This document shows, one piece after another, positions 41,512-50,111 of a stretch of 50,496 nucleotides of DNA. The notes under the pieces are model-generated. The model saw only the letters and a list, made by a program, of their open reading frames with translations. It ran no database searches and was not told where the DNA came from. Source of the stretch: UBA6168 sp964573725 (lineage in GTDB: Bacteria; Bacteroidota; Bacteroidia; Chitinophagales; Saprospiraceae); assembly GCA_964573725.1 (NCBI GenBank), contig CAZNLJ010000036.1:1-50496 (forward strand), written 5' to 3'. A program made the translations under genes and the position numbers. Every line of letters begins with the position of its first letter. The first letter of the stretch is position 1.

Positions 41512-42105
41512 TTATTTTCTGGCCACCTTTTCCAACAACTGCCGAAGGTTGCGTTTCCCGTTCTGGAGGTGGCTCTTCACCTGCTGCTCCGAATAGCCGG
41601 TATCCCCGGCGATTTCGCGGTAACTTTTCCCTTCCAGGAAAAACAGGCGGACACATTTGCGCTGGCCGTCACCCAGTTGGTCGATGGCCCTGCGCACTTC
41701 CGCCTCCAAGGTCTGTTCGTTTTCAAATAGAGTGCGGAAGGGTTCGTTTTCCATAAAATTTTCCACCTCATTCTCCATGGACCGAAGGGTGGATTGCATA
41801 TCCTGCTCCTGCCGTTGCCGCCGGAGCCTGGCGAAGGATTCGTTCCGGCAAACCGTATACAGGTAATTGCGGAAGGAATGCACCTGGGAGTCCGGCAGCC
41901 GCTCATACAAGATCCGGAAAACCTCGGACACCACTTCCCGGCTGTCCTGGTCGTCTTTCAGGATCTGCATACAGACGCCGTACGCCAAATGTACATAGCG
42001 TTGGTAAAGCTGTTCGAAACCGGCGGCGTCCCTATCCTGGACGAACCGCCGCAACAGGGCTTCATCGGAGGGCGAGGACGAGGGTTGGTTATTCCCGGAG
42101 TTCAT
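41512..42105 (-). CDS. ECF RNA polymerase sigma factor
   Basis: A 197-residue ECF sigma factor. Region 2 (about 20-95) includes FEQLYQRYVHLAYGVCMQIL and SFRNYLYTVCRNESFARLRR; region 4 (about 140-195) includes GDGQRKCVRLFFLEGKSYRE and GYSEQQVKSHLQNGKRNLRQ. The first gene of a two-gene operon with the anti-sigma/TPR protein. An exact -7 element (TATCTTTG, minus, 42212-42219) lies 107 bases upstream. Targets are not identifiable here, though cell-surface genes follow on the other side. Confidence 0.9.
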   Translation of the reverse strand: MNSGNNQPSSSPSDEALLRRFVQDRDAAGFEQLYQRYVHLAYGVCMQILKDDQDSREVVSEVFRILYERLPDSQVHSFRNYLYTVCRNESFARLRRQRQEQDMQSTLRSMENEVENFMENEPFRTLFENEQTLEAEVRRAIDQLGDGQRKCVRLFFLEGKSYREIAGDTGYSEQQVKSHLQNGKRNLRQLLEKVARK

Positions 42106-42211
42106 GCTTAGGGTTGTTTTCTCCCGCTGCGCACCCTTCCTGCCGACGGCAGCGGATATCGGCTGCCGGCGGTCCGGCCGGGGTGCCGCCGCAACGGGAG
42201 GTGGTCTGGGG

Positions 42212-42219
42212 CAAAGATA
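42212..42219 (-). promoter_or_regulatory. -7 element for the ECF/anti-sigma operon
   Basis: Minus strand TATCTTTG, exact TAnnTTTG, with a T-rich stretch (ACGTTTTTCTG) about 20 bases upstream but no TTG. Confidence 0.5.
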
Positions 42220-42311
42220 CGGGGCGGGGCAGAAAAACGTAAGGGTTATGCGGAAAGCGGACCGACAGGCGCGGGTCCTGCTGCCCGGGGGCCGGCGCCC
42301 CCGCCGGCGTT

Positions 42312-42719
42312 TCAGCCCGGATACTCCACGTAGTTACGGGGCGTTTCGTACAGCCGGACCGCCAGGTCGAAACGTGCCGGCAGCCTTTCCCGGAGCAAGG
42401 TCCAGATCACGTGGCAGATGTTTTCGGCGGTGGGGTTCCGGTCGCGGAACTCCGCCGTATCCAGGTTGAGGTTCTTGTGGTCGAACCGTTGTTCCACCTG
42501 CTCACGGATCAAGGTGCCAAGGTCCTTCAGGTCGATGAGGTAACCGGTTTCCGGATCCACTTCCCCGGTCACTTTGACCTCCAATTCGTAGTTGTGGCCG
42601 TGGTAGTTGGGATTGTTGCACAATCCGAAGACCTCCCGGTTCCGCTCCTCCGACCAGCGGGGATTGTGCAACCGGTGGGCGGCGTTGAAATGGGCTTTCC
42701 TGTAAACGGATATACGCAT
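42312..42719 (-). CDS. queD: 6-carboxytetrahydropterin synthase / PTPS-like (QueD)
   Basis: A 135-residue PTPS-family protein. Zinc ligands are His15 (FNAAHRL), His40 and His42 (HGHNYEL); the catalytic Cys34 lies in FGLCNNPNYHGH, which is the PTPS-like spacing rather than the short CxxxH of E. coli QueD. A conserved Glu occurs near the C-terminus (RLYETPRNYVEYPG). The likely role is conversion of dihydroneopterin triphosphate to 6-carboxytetrahydropterin for queuosine synthesis; other que genes are not in the window. Followed on the minus strand by a 7-bp hairpin (42286-42303) just after the stop. Confidence 0.88.
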   Translation of the reverse strand: MRISVYRKAHFNAAHRLHNPRWSEERNREVFGLCNNPNYHGHNYELEVKVTGEVDPETGYLIDLKDLGTLIREQVEQRFDHKNLNLDTAEFRDRNPTAENICHVIWTLLRERLPARFDLAVRLYETPRNYVEYPG

Positions 42720-42881
42720 GGCAGTCTTTAGGTTTTACGGCGCTTCCCGCGCCGGCCGGGCATGGTCCGGGAACCCGCCTGTCCTTTGGTAACAAAAACC
42801 GCTTGCTTTGGTTTGCATGCCCCCGGGTGGCCCGCATCCCGCAGGCGGACCGTCGGAATGTCGCCCGCTAGACCTTAACGG

Positions 42882-42952
42882 CCGGCGGCCGGCCGGCGGC
42901 CGCCGGCATCCGATAAAAAAAGAAAAACATAAGCGCCTATTATTTACCTTTG
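42882..42952 (+). promoter_or_regulatory. GC-rich tandem repeat/hairpin and -7 element upstream of the Omp28-like gene
   Basis: An 11-base unit GCCGGCGGCCG is repeated head-to-tail at 42881-42891 and 42892-42902; CCGGCGGCCG (42882-42891) can pair with CGGCCGCCGG (42897-42906). TACCTTTG at 42945-42952 is an exact -7, giving a leader of about 140 bases to the ATG at 43102. The 382-base spacer 42720-43101 has no other gene. Confidence 0.55.
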
Positions 42953-43101
42953 CCCCGAACACTACCCGGACGACACCGTCCATTCCAACCTTCGCAAAGC
43001 AGGATTCCCATGGGACGCTCCGGCCGCCTCCGAACCGACGGGCGGGAACGGGCGGGTGGTGCAGCGGAAAGACCATTATTTTATCATCAAATCATTACAA
43101 T

Positions 43102-45234
43102 ATGAAGCGTGTCTTTACATGTATTTTCACATTCGCGGCGGCCTGGTCCCTTTCGGCACAGGTTCTCTTCGAACAGGATTTCGAAAGCGGGATAGCTCCC
43201 ATGACCCTGGTCGACAACGACGGAAATACGCCAGCCGGCAACGTGGCCGCCTACGCCGCCGCCTGGACCGTGGCCAACCCTTCCTTCGGCAACGGCTCCA
43301 ACGTCGCCGTCAGCAACTCCTGGTATGTGCCGGCTGCGGCCGCGGACGACTGGATGATCACCCCCCCGATCACCATCACGGAGGCCAACACCATCCTCAC
43401 CTGGGAAGCCAAGGCACAGGATGCGAACTATCCGGACGGGTATGAGGTCCGGGTATCCACCGCCGGCAACACCCTGCCGGAATTCACGGACATCGTGTTC
43501 ACCATCCCGCAGGAGCTCACCAGCTGGCAGCAGCGTGGCGTCTCCCTCGGCGATTACGTCGGACAGACCATCCACATCGCCTTCCGGAACAACTCCTTCG
43601 ACGATTTCCTCCTGCTGGTGGACAATATCGTGGTGGCCAACATCCTCGACCGGGACGTATCCGTCACGGATTTCCGGTCCACCCGTTTCCACCTGCTGGG
43701 CAGCGATGTCACCGTCGAAGCGGAAGTCAAGAACCTCGGCGGCGAAACCCTCAACACCTTCGATTTCCACTGGAGCGACGGTATCAACACCTACACGGAA
43801 CAAGTGACCGGCCTGAACCTCGCCTACGGGGAATCCGTGGTCGTTTCCCACGGCACGACCTTCAACCTGCCGCAGGCGAAAACCTTCCAGCTCTCCGTTT
43901 GGGCCGACAACCCCAACGGCGAAGCGGACGGCAACCCGGACAACGACGGGGTCATGGGGCTGCTCTCCGGCGTCACCTACATCCCCGCCAAGAAATCGGT
44001 CGGTGAGGAAGGTACCGGTACCTGGTGCGGCTGGTGTCCGCGCGGAACCGACTGGATGGAGTACATGACGGCCACCTATCCCGACCAATTCATCGGCATC
44101 GCCGTCCATAACGGCGACCCGATGACCGTGACGGCCTATGACGACGGGGCCGGTTTCTCGGCGTTCCCGAACGCCTACATCGACCGTGCCGTGGATATCG
44201 ACCCGAGCGAATTCGAAGACTACCTCCCCGATTTCCAGGCCCGTATCGCCCCCGTGGCACCGGGCATCTCTGCCAGCCTCGATGTCGCCACGCGTACGCT
44301 GACGACGACGGCCACGGCGGAATTCGTCACGGAACTGTCCGACCTGGATTACCGCCTCGCCGTCATCCTGACGGAAGACCAGGTAACGGGAACCGCCTCC
44401 TCCTACGCCCAGGCGAACTACTACAGCGGCCAGTCCGACCCCTTGGCCGGCTGGGGCTATGACTGGCAATCCCTCGCCAATCCCGCTCCCGCTTCCCAAA
44501 TGGAGTACAACCACGTGGGCCGCGCCCTGGTCACCCCCTTCGCCGGGGAGGCCGGCAGCATCCCCGCTTCCGTGGTCGCCGGGGACGTCGCCAGCAAGAC
44601 CTATACCCAGGCCAACTTCAACACGGGCTGGAACCCCTTCCACATGCATGCCGTCGCCCTCATCCTGGACAACACCACCGGTGAGATCCTGAATGCGGAA
44701 TCCGCGCCGGTCGATGTCGTCTGTCCGGCCGATTTCGACGTTACCGTCACGGTCGGGGACGCCACCACCGGCAACGCCGACGGGACCGCCCAGGCTTCCC
44801 TGGCCAACCCGTCCTTCGGCTTCGGCGGCTACACTTTCTCCTGGAGCAACGGCGCCACCGGCGCCAATGTATCCGACCTCGCGGCCGGCGATTATGAATT
44901 GGTCGTCTCCGATAAGATCGGCTGTACGCAGACCATTCCCGTCACCGTGGGCAGCGTCACCGGCATCCCCGGTATCGAAGCCTTGTCCGGCCTCTCCCTG
45001 ACACCGAACCCGGCCGCTTCCGCCGCCATGCTGAACGTCCGCTTCCACACGCCGACCGCGGCGGTCGTTTCCCTGGTCAACTCCCTCGGCCAGGTCATGG
45101 AACAAATCGCCTACGATGCCGTCACCAGCATCAGCCACGGCTTCGACCTGTCCGGCTATGCCAACGGCATGTACCTCGTCAAGGTCAGCAGCGGCAACCA
45201 GGTCCATACCGAAAGGCTGATGGTCGCCCACTGA
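43102..45234 (+). CDS. Omp28-like secreted protein with SprB repeat and T9SS tail
   Basis: Start at ATG 43102 (MKRVFTCIFTFAAAWSLSAQ) gives 710 residues with a signal peptide of 20. Order: choice-of-anchor-J type lectin-like domain (about 22-180: FEQDFESGIAPMTLVD, DDWMITPPI, DFLLLVDNIVV); a CARDB-like beta domain (about 185-295); an Omp28-like thioredoxin-fold domain with redox motif Cys309-Gly-Trp-Cys312; a SprB-type repeat (about 545-625, GGYTFSWSNGATG ... AGDYELVVSD); a T9SS type A domain (about 632-710, LSLTPNPAAS ... GMYLVKVSSGNQVH). It should be exported and surface-attached or released; a thiol-disulfide role outside the cell is suggested by the CGWC. A near-perfect terminator follows at 45288. 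Confidence 0.9.
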   Translation: MKRVFTCIFTFAAAWSLSAQVLFEQDFESGIAPMTLVDNDGNTPAGNVAAYAAAWTVANPSFGNGSNVAVSNSWYVPAAAADDWMITPPITITEANTILTWEAKAQDANYPDGYEVRVSTAGNTLPEFTDIVFTIPQELTSWQQRGVSLGDYVGQTIHIAFRNNSFDDFLLLVDNIVVANILDRDVSVTDFRSTRFHLLGSDVTVEAEVKNLGGETLNTFDFHWSDGINTYTEQVTGLNLAYGESVVVSHGTTFNLPQAKTFQLSVWADNPNGEADGNPDNDGVMGLLSGVTYIPAKKSVGEEGTGTWCGWCPRGTDWMEYMTATYPDQFIGIAVHNGDPMTVTAYDDGAGFSAFPNAYIDRAVDIDPSEFEDYLPDFQARIAPVAPGISASLDVATRTLTTTATAEFVTELSDLDYRLAVILTEDQVTGTASSYAQANYYSGQSDPLAGWGYDWQSLANPAPASQMEYNHVGRALVTPFAGEAGSIPASVVAGDVASKTYTQANFNTGWNPFHMHAVALILDNTTGEILNAESAPVDVVCPADFDVTVTVGDATTGNADGTAQASLANPSFGFGGYTFSWSNGATGANVSDLAAGDYELVVSDKIGCTQTIPVTVGSVTGIPGIEALSGLSLTPNPAASAAMLNVRFHTPTAAVVSLVNSLGQVMEQIAYDAVTSISHGFDLSGYANGMYLVKVSSGNQVHTERLMVAH

Positions 45235-45287
45235 CGACCCGAAGCCCCCGCTTCCGGCCGCCTCGTAAATACCTGGCAGCCTCGACG

Positions 45288-45325
45288 ATATCCTTGCGCC
45301 TCCCGGCGCAAGGATATTTTTTTTC
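45288..45325 (+). terminator. Intrinsic terminator of the Omp28-like gene
   Basis: ATATCCTTGCGCC (45288-45300) pairs perfectly with GGCGCAAGGATAT (45305-45317), 13 bp with loop TCCC, followed by TTTTTTT. It lies 54 bases after the stop. Confidence 0.92.
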
Positions 45326-45421
45326 CCGCCGCCGCACCCGCCCGCCGGAACCGAAGCCTGTTAAGTTTGTTGTAAATATTGGCATCTTGTCGACAATCCT
45401 TTTAATTTGCCTGCCAGGCGC

Positions 45422-45453
45422 TTGCGGCTTCCGGGATATTATGCCTAACTTTG
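45422..45453 (+). promoter_or_regulatory. Bacteroidota promoter for the small T9SS cargo gene
   Basis: TTG (45422-45424), 21 bases, TAACTTTG (45446-45453): complete consensus, giving a leader of only about 18 bases before the ATG at 45478. Confidence 0.75.
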
Positions 45454-45477
45454 TCTTCCGACTTCAAATTTCATCGC

Positions 45478-46218
45478 ATGAAACAAATTGTACCCATCCT
45501 GCTGTTCCTGTTCACCGGTGTGCCCGGCTTCGCCCAGCTCTCCGTCCAGGTCTACCCCGACGACCTGTCCTATGACCTGGAGACGGACCTCACCTTCGAA
45601 TTCTCGGAACCCATCGCCCACGCCTGGGTCATCAATACCTCCGACGAAACCATCGAACTGCGCTGGGAACGGGAAATCATCGGACAAGATTGTCCGGCCG
45701 CCTGGAAATACCGCATCTGCGACGATACGGCCTGCTATTCCTCCAACACGGTATCCAATGTCCTCTTCGGAGGCGGGCTCTTCAAGCCGGTCAGGCTGCC
45801 GCCCGGCGATTCCACCATCCTCGACCTGCACGTCATCCCCAATACGGTGGCCGGCTGCTGCCAGGTCCGCATGAACCTCAGTCATGTGGTCGATGCCCAG
45901 ACGGACGAGTTCATCACCTCCGCGGATTTCAACATCTGTGTCAGCCAACTGGTATCCGTCGGCGAACGGGAAAAAGCCGCCATCCGCGTGTTCCCCAACC
46001 CGACAACCGACTATTTCACCCTGACCCGGAACAACTTCGTCAAACGGGTCTTCGTATCCAACATCCTGGGTAAACGGGTAAAGACATTTTACAATCCGGA
46101 CGGCGGCAAGCTGGACGTCGCCGACCTGCCCGACGGCATCTACCTGGTCAGCTTGGTGGATGACAGCAACCGCGTCGTCAAGACCGTTCGCCTCAGCAAA
46201 AGAAGCCCCAGGCCCTGA
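45478..46218 (+). CDS. Secreted protein with T9SS type A sorting domain
   Basis: Start at ATG 45478 (MKQIVPILLFLFTGVPGFAQ) gives 246 residues; the promoter rules out the earlier Met. Signal peptide 1-20, then a beta-rich unrecognised domain (about 25-160) with two Cys pairs (DCPAAWKYRICDD, CCQVRM) likely forming disulfides outside the cell. The C-terminus from about 172 is a T9SS type A domain (RVFPNPTTDYFTLTRNN ... LPDGIYLVSLVDD). Exported across the outer membrane; function unknown. Own promoter and own terminator. Confidence 0.88.
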   Translation: MKQIVPILLFLFTGVPGFAQLSVQVYPDDLSYDLETDLTFEFSEPIAHAWVINTSDETIELRWEREIIGQDCPAAWKYRICDDTACYSSNTVSNVLFGGGLFKPVRLPPGDSTILDLHVIPNTVAGCCQVRMNLSHVVDAQTDEFITSADFNICVSQLVSVGEREKAAIRVFPNPTTDYFTLTRNNFVKRVFVSNILGKRVKTFYNPDGGKLDVADLPDGIYLVSLVDDSNRVVKTVRLSKRSPRP

Positions 46219-46385
46219 CACATCGGCTGCGGACCGGTATCGTCCTTCCCCGAAGGCGAATCCACACCCACAGGGCCGCCGGCCAGGAACAACCACGGCA
46301 TGCCCCGCCGCGGATGCCCGCCGCCGCCCAAGGAATACAGGCATTCATTCATCCCGGCGCCCGCTGTCGGAACCGTTCCACCACA

Positions 46386-46430
46386 TGTTCCCGATAGGCC
46401 GGACAAGGCCTGTCGGGAACATCTTTTTTT
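46386..46430 (+). terminator. Intrinsic terminator of the small T9SS cargo gene
   Basis: TGTTCCCGATAGGCC (46386-46400) pairs with GGCCTGTCGGGAACA (46407-46421), 15 bp with one GU pair, loop GGACAA, then TCTTTTTTT. The 330-base spacer to the next gene shows nothing else. Confidence 0.9.
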
Positions 46431-46548
46431 CCGCCGCAGCCGGCTGACACCCGGTGTACAAACGGCCGCTTCCGCCGTGCCCCGTCCCGCACCGGCGAAA
46501 CGCGCCCACCAACCGTACTTCCCCCCGGCGAAACAAACGAACCGTTAC

Positions 46549-47586
46549 ATGAACAATCGCTCCCGATTCTCCGCCCACCGCCTGGTCGCCGCACTCCTGC
46601 TTGCCGGCGCCCTCTCCGCTTGCTCCGGCGATCCCGCCACCGCACCACCGAGCGCCACCGCCAATCCTCCCTCCCCCGATGAAACCATCGAAGCCCTGAC
46701 CCGCCAGCTGGAATCCTCCGACGGAGCCCAGCCCACCCTCCTGGCCGCCCGCGCCGCCCAATGGCTCGAACGGGAGAATTACGACGAAGCCATCGCCGAC
46801 CTGGAAGCCGCCATCGCCGCCGATTCCTCAGAACAGGAATACTTCCACACCCTCGCCGATATCTATATGGATTACTTCAAATCCAGAAAAGCCCTCTATA
46901 CCATGGAACGGGCCGGCAGCCGCTTCCCGGACCACATCCCTACCCTGCTGAAGCTGGCCAAATTCCAACTCATCCTCAAACAACACCAACAAGCCTTGTT
47001 CACGCTGGAACGAATCCGACTGAAATCCCCCCTCCTCCCGGAGATGTTCTACCTGCTGGGCGATGTCTACCTGGATATGGACCGGCCGACGGAAGCCATC
47101 CTTCATTTCCAGTCGGCCGTGGAACAAGACCCGGACCTCATCGACGCATGGATCAAACTCGGCACCCTGCTTACCGAACAGGGATCCCCACAGGCGGAAA
47201 AATATTTCGACAACGCCCTGCGGGTGGACTCCACCCACGCCGCAGCACTCCACGCCAAGGCTTTCTTCCTGTCCAATGTGAAAAATGACCTGCCGGCCGC
47301 CATCCAATTGTACCGCAAGATAAATATCCTGCACCCGCAGTATGTCGACGGGTTTTACAACCTCGGGCTCCTCTACCTGGATATGGATTCCTTACGACAG
47401 GCCTATGACCGTTTCCATATCGCCATCCAGGTGGACCCGACCCTGCCGGGCGCCTATTATCACCGCGGATGGGCGGCGGAAAAAATGGGGGATCCCGAAC
47501 AAGCCCGGTCGGATTACCAGCAAACGCTGCGCCTGGATGCAGATTATGCGGCGGCCAAAGCGGGACTGAACCGGCTCTCCCCCTGA
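46549..47586 (+). CDS. TPR-repeat lipoprotein
   Basis: Start at ATG 46549 (MNNRSRFSAHRLVAALLLAG) gives 345 residues. A lipobox LSAC with lipidated Cys25 predicts membrane anchoring. The mature part, after a Pro/Thr-rich spacer, is seven or so TPR units (about 65-340): ARAAQWLERENYDEAIADLE, ILPHTLADIYMDYF-like units, LPEMFYLLGDVYLDMDRPTE, AWIKLGTLLTEQGSPQAEKY, DGFYNLGLLYLDMDSLRQAY and AYYHRGWAAEKMGDPEQARS. It is a scaffold for protein contacts in the envelope. Followed closely by the SprB/gliding-type gene on the same strand, possibly part of the same surface machinery; inferred. Confidence 0.88.
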   Translation: MNNRSRFSAHRLVAALLLAGALSACSGDPATAPPSATANPPSPDETIEALTRQLESSDGAQPTLLAARAAQWLERENYDEAIADLEAAIAADSSEQEYFHTLADIYMDYFKSRKALYTMERAGSRFPDHIPTLLKLAKFQLILKQHQQALFTLERIRLKSPLLPEMFYLLGDVYLDMDRPTEAILHFQSAVEQDPDLIDAWIKLGTLLTEQGSPQAEKYFDNALRVDSTHAAALHAKAFFLSNVKNDLPAAIQLYRKINILHPQYVDGFYNLGLLYLDMDSLRQAYDRFHIAIQVDPTLPGAYYHRGWAAEKMGDPEQARSDYQQTLRLDADYAAAKAGLNRLSP

Positions 47587-47729
47587 CGGAGCCGCTACCC
47601 CGGTCGACCGTACCCGCCGTAAGCCTTCCCTTCCATGCGGCCGACCCGCTTCCCGCCGTCCACCGCTTGCGTAAAGGCTGCCGGACGACTTCCCATCCTA
47701 CACCCGTGCACCAAACTTCCCTTATCCAT

Positions 47730-50111
47730 ATGTTCGACCGACCTTGCGAAAACAAACCGACCCGGGTCTCCCGCGCGCCCTTTCATCGCCTGGCCTTGTT
47801 GTGGGCCGTTTGCGGATGGACCGCCGCCGTGCCGGTCGCCGCCCAACCCAGTCCCTGTGGCACGGATGCGGACATGACCCCCACCTGCCTCGAGGCTTGT
47901 GTCGTTTGTGATATCAACGGATTCAGCGGTATCAACAGCGATCCGGACCCCGGGGAAGCACCTCCCGGTTTCTGTACCACCACAGCCCACCATATGCAGT
48001 GGATCGCCTTCGTCGCCGGCAGCGAAGACCTGACCATCACCGTGAAACCCACCAATTGCACCACTGGGTTCGGCCTGGAAGTGGGCATCTACGAGAGCCT
48101 CGATTGCGAAACTTTCGCCCTGGTATCCAACTGTGACGGGGAGATATTGCCCGGTCAAACGGGTACCTTCCAAAACATCACCCCGCTCGTCATCGGCCAA
48201 TACTATTATTTTGTCATGGACGGCAACAACGGCGATATCTGCCAATACACCATCCAAGTGCTGGAGGGCAGCACCCTGGTGCCGCCGCTGCCCCCGGCGG
48301 AGGCCGTCCAGGGGCCTTCGGTGGTTTGCCGCGACAGCACGGCCCTCTTCGGCATCCCCCCGATTACCGGTGCCAACTTCTATGACTGGACCCTCGACGG
48401 GGTGCCCGTCGGAACAGGCAGCACCGCTGCCGTTTCATTCCCGGATCCCGGCATCCACCAGCTCTGCGTCACCGCTTACAACGTCTGTGATACGGTGCTT
48501 CCCGCCTGCCGGCAGGTGCGGGTGGTCGCCCCACAGGTCACCGACCTGACGGTCGGCCTCTGCGCCGGCGATTGTGTGGAAGTCGGCGGATCGGACTTCT
48601 GCCAGCCCGGCACCTACACCATTCCCTTGCAGGGTTACCTGGGTTGTGACAGCACCATCCAGCTGACCGTCGAGGTACTACCGGCGGTGGAAACCGATAT
48701 CAGCGCCTTCATCTGCGACACGGACAGTCTCCTGGTCGGGGAGGATTGGTACCAACCGCCCGGACAATACCAGGCTGTCCTGACCAGTGAGAACGGCTGC
48801 GACAGCATCATCCACCTGGATTTGCAGGCCGTCATCTGCGAAATCACAGGGTCGGCACTTCCTTCGCCGGTCTCCTGCCAGGGGGGGACGGACGGCAGCC
48901 TGACCTTCCAGGTGTTGCAAGGCACCCCGCCTTTCACCTACTCCTGGGAACGCCTGGGGGGCAGTCCCGCCGGTACCGGCAACCTGGCCGCCACCGGAAC
49001 GCCCGTCGGATTGACCGGCTTGCCCGCCGGCGTGTACCTGATCGCCGTTCAGGATACTTTTGGAAATGATGTCGTCCTGAACACCCTCGTGACAGCCCCC
49101 CCCGCCCTCGCGATACAACTGACCGGAAGCGACTACCAAGGCTATGGGATCCGATGTGCCGATGGTGCGGACGGCACCGTGTCGGCCCAGGTATCCGGCG
49201 GAACCCCGGGATATTCCTTCCTGTGGGAGGACGGACGGCAACTGGCCGCCATCGACCAACTGACCGCCGGGAACCATGCCCTGACCGTCACCGATGCGAA
49301 CGGTTGTACCGCCATCGCCAGCCTTTCCCTACAGTCCCCCCCACCCCTGCGGTTGTCGGCGGCATTCACCCCGCCGGATTGCAGCGGCACGAACTCCGGC
49401 CAGCTGGAAATCCTGTCTGCCGAGGGCGGTATCGCTCCTTACCAATACGGCTTGGACGGCCTGGCGACCGGTCCGGCGACCTTGTTCGAAGGACTCGGTG
49501 CCGGGACCTACACCTTGGTCGTGACCGATGCGAACGGCTGCACGGCCGACAGCACCGGCACCCTCCAGGGTATCCAGATCCCCATCCTGCAAATTCCCTC
49601 CCCGATCGAACTCGTCCTGGGCTATTCCACGCTACTGCCGGCCTCCCTCAACCTGCTTCCCGTCAGCAGCCTATGGACTCCGGAGCAGGGCCTTTCCTGC
49701 TCGGATTGCCTGAGCCCCGAAGCCTCCCCCTTGGAATCGACCTGGTATACCCTCACGGTACGTTCCGCCGACGGATGTACCGCCACCGACAGCACCTTCG
49801 TCCAAATCACCAAGGTCCGGGACGTCTTCCCGCCGAACGTGTTCTCACCGAACGGCGATGGCATCAACGACCGGTTCACCTTGTTCGGAGACCGCGGCCT
49901 CCGCCGGATTAGTTCCCTGCAAGTGTTCTCCCGCTGGGGGGAATGGGTCTTCGAGGGCCTGGAGCTCCCGCCCAATGACCCGACTTACGGATGGGACGGA
50001 ACATTCCGAGGCAAACCGATGATGCCCGGCGTCTATCTCTGGACGGCGGAAGTGGAATTCCTGGACGGGGTCGTACAGCGAATCAAAGGGGAAACGACCT
50101 TGGTCCGGTGA
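47730..50111 (+). CDS. SprB-repeat protein with gliding motility-type C-terminal domain
   Basis: Start at ATG 47730 (MFDRPCENKPTRVSRAPFHR) gives 793 residues; signal peptide about 20-40 (LALLWAVCGWTAAVPVAA). The N-terminal part has Cys-rich beta domains (CGTDADMTPTCLEACVVC), then a PKD-like stretch (about 200-260) and three SprB repeats (about 370-610: SPVSCQGGTDGSLTFQVLQG, GYGIRCADGADGTVSAQVSG, TPPDCSGTNSGQLEILSAEG, each ending in GTYTLVVTD-like turns). The end (about 705-793, FPPNVFSPNGDGINDRFTLF ... MMPGVYLWTAEVEF) is the gliding motility-associated T9SS type B domain. Surface adhesin/filament-type protein; the shortness compared with SprB suggests an auxiliary surface protein. Confidence 0.92.
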   Translation: MFDRPCENKPTRVSRAPFHRLALLWAVCGWTAAVPVAAQPSPCGTDADMTPTCLEACVVCDINGFSGINSDPDPGEAPPGFCTTTAHHMQWIAFVAGSEDLTITVKPTNCTTGFGLEVGIYESLDCETFALVSNCDGEILPGQTGTFQNITPLVIGQYYYFVMDGNNGDICQYTIQVLEGSTLVPPLPPAEAVQGPSVVCRDSTALFGIPPITGANFYDWTLDGVPVGTGSTAAVSFPDPGIHQLCVTAYNVCDTVLPACRQVRVVAPQVTDLTVGLCAGDCVEVGGSDFCQPGTYTIPLQGYLGCDSTIQLTVEVLPAVETDISAFICDTDSLLVGEDWYQPPGQYQAVLTSENGCDSIIHLDLQAVICEITGSALPSPVSCQGGTDGSLTFQVLQGTPPFTYSWERLGGSPAGTGNLAATGTPVGLTGLPAGVYLIAVQDTFGNDVVLNTLVTAPPALAIQLTGSDYQGYGIRCADGADGTVSAQVSGGTPGYSFLWEDGRQLAAIDQLTAGNHALTVTDANGCTAIASLSLQSPPPLRLSAAFTPPDCSGTNSGQLEILSAEGGIAPYQYGLDGLATGPATLFEGLGAGTYTLVVTDANGCTADSTGTLQGIQIPILQIPSPIELVLGYSTLLPASLNLLPVSSLWTPEQGLSCSDCLSPEASPLESTWYTLTVRSADGCTATDSTFVQITKVRDVFPPNVFSPNGDGINDRFTLFGDRGLRRISSLQVFSRWGEWVFEGLELPPNDPTYGWDGTFRGKPMMPGVYLWTAEVEFLDGVVQRIKGETTLVR

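Noticed and set aside
43087..45231. 714-codon open frame opposite the Omp28-like gene
   Set aside because: Mirror of a GC-rich coding frame; Gly/Val/Asp-rich with no recognisable fold, while the plus strand has signal peptide, domains and T9SS tail.
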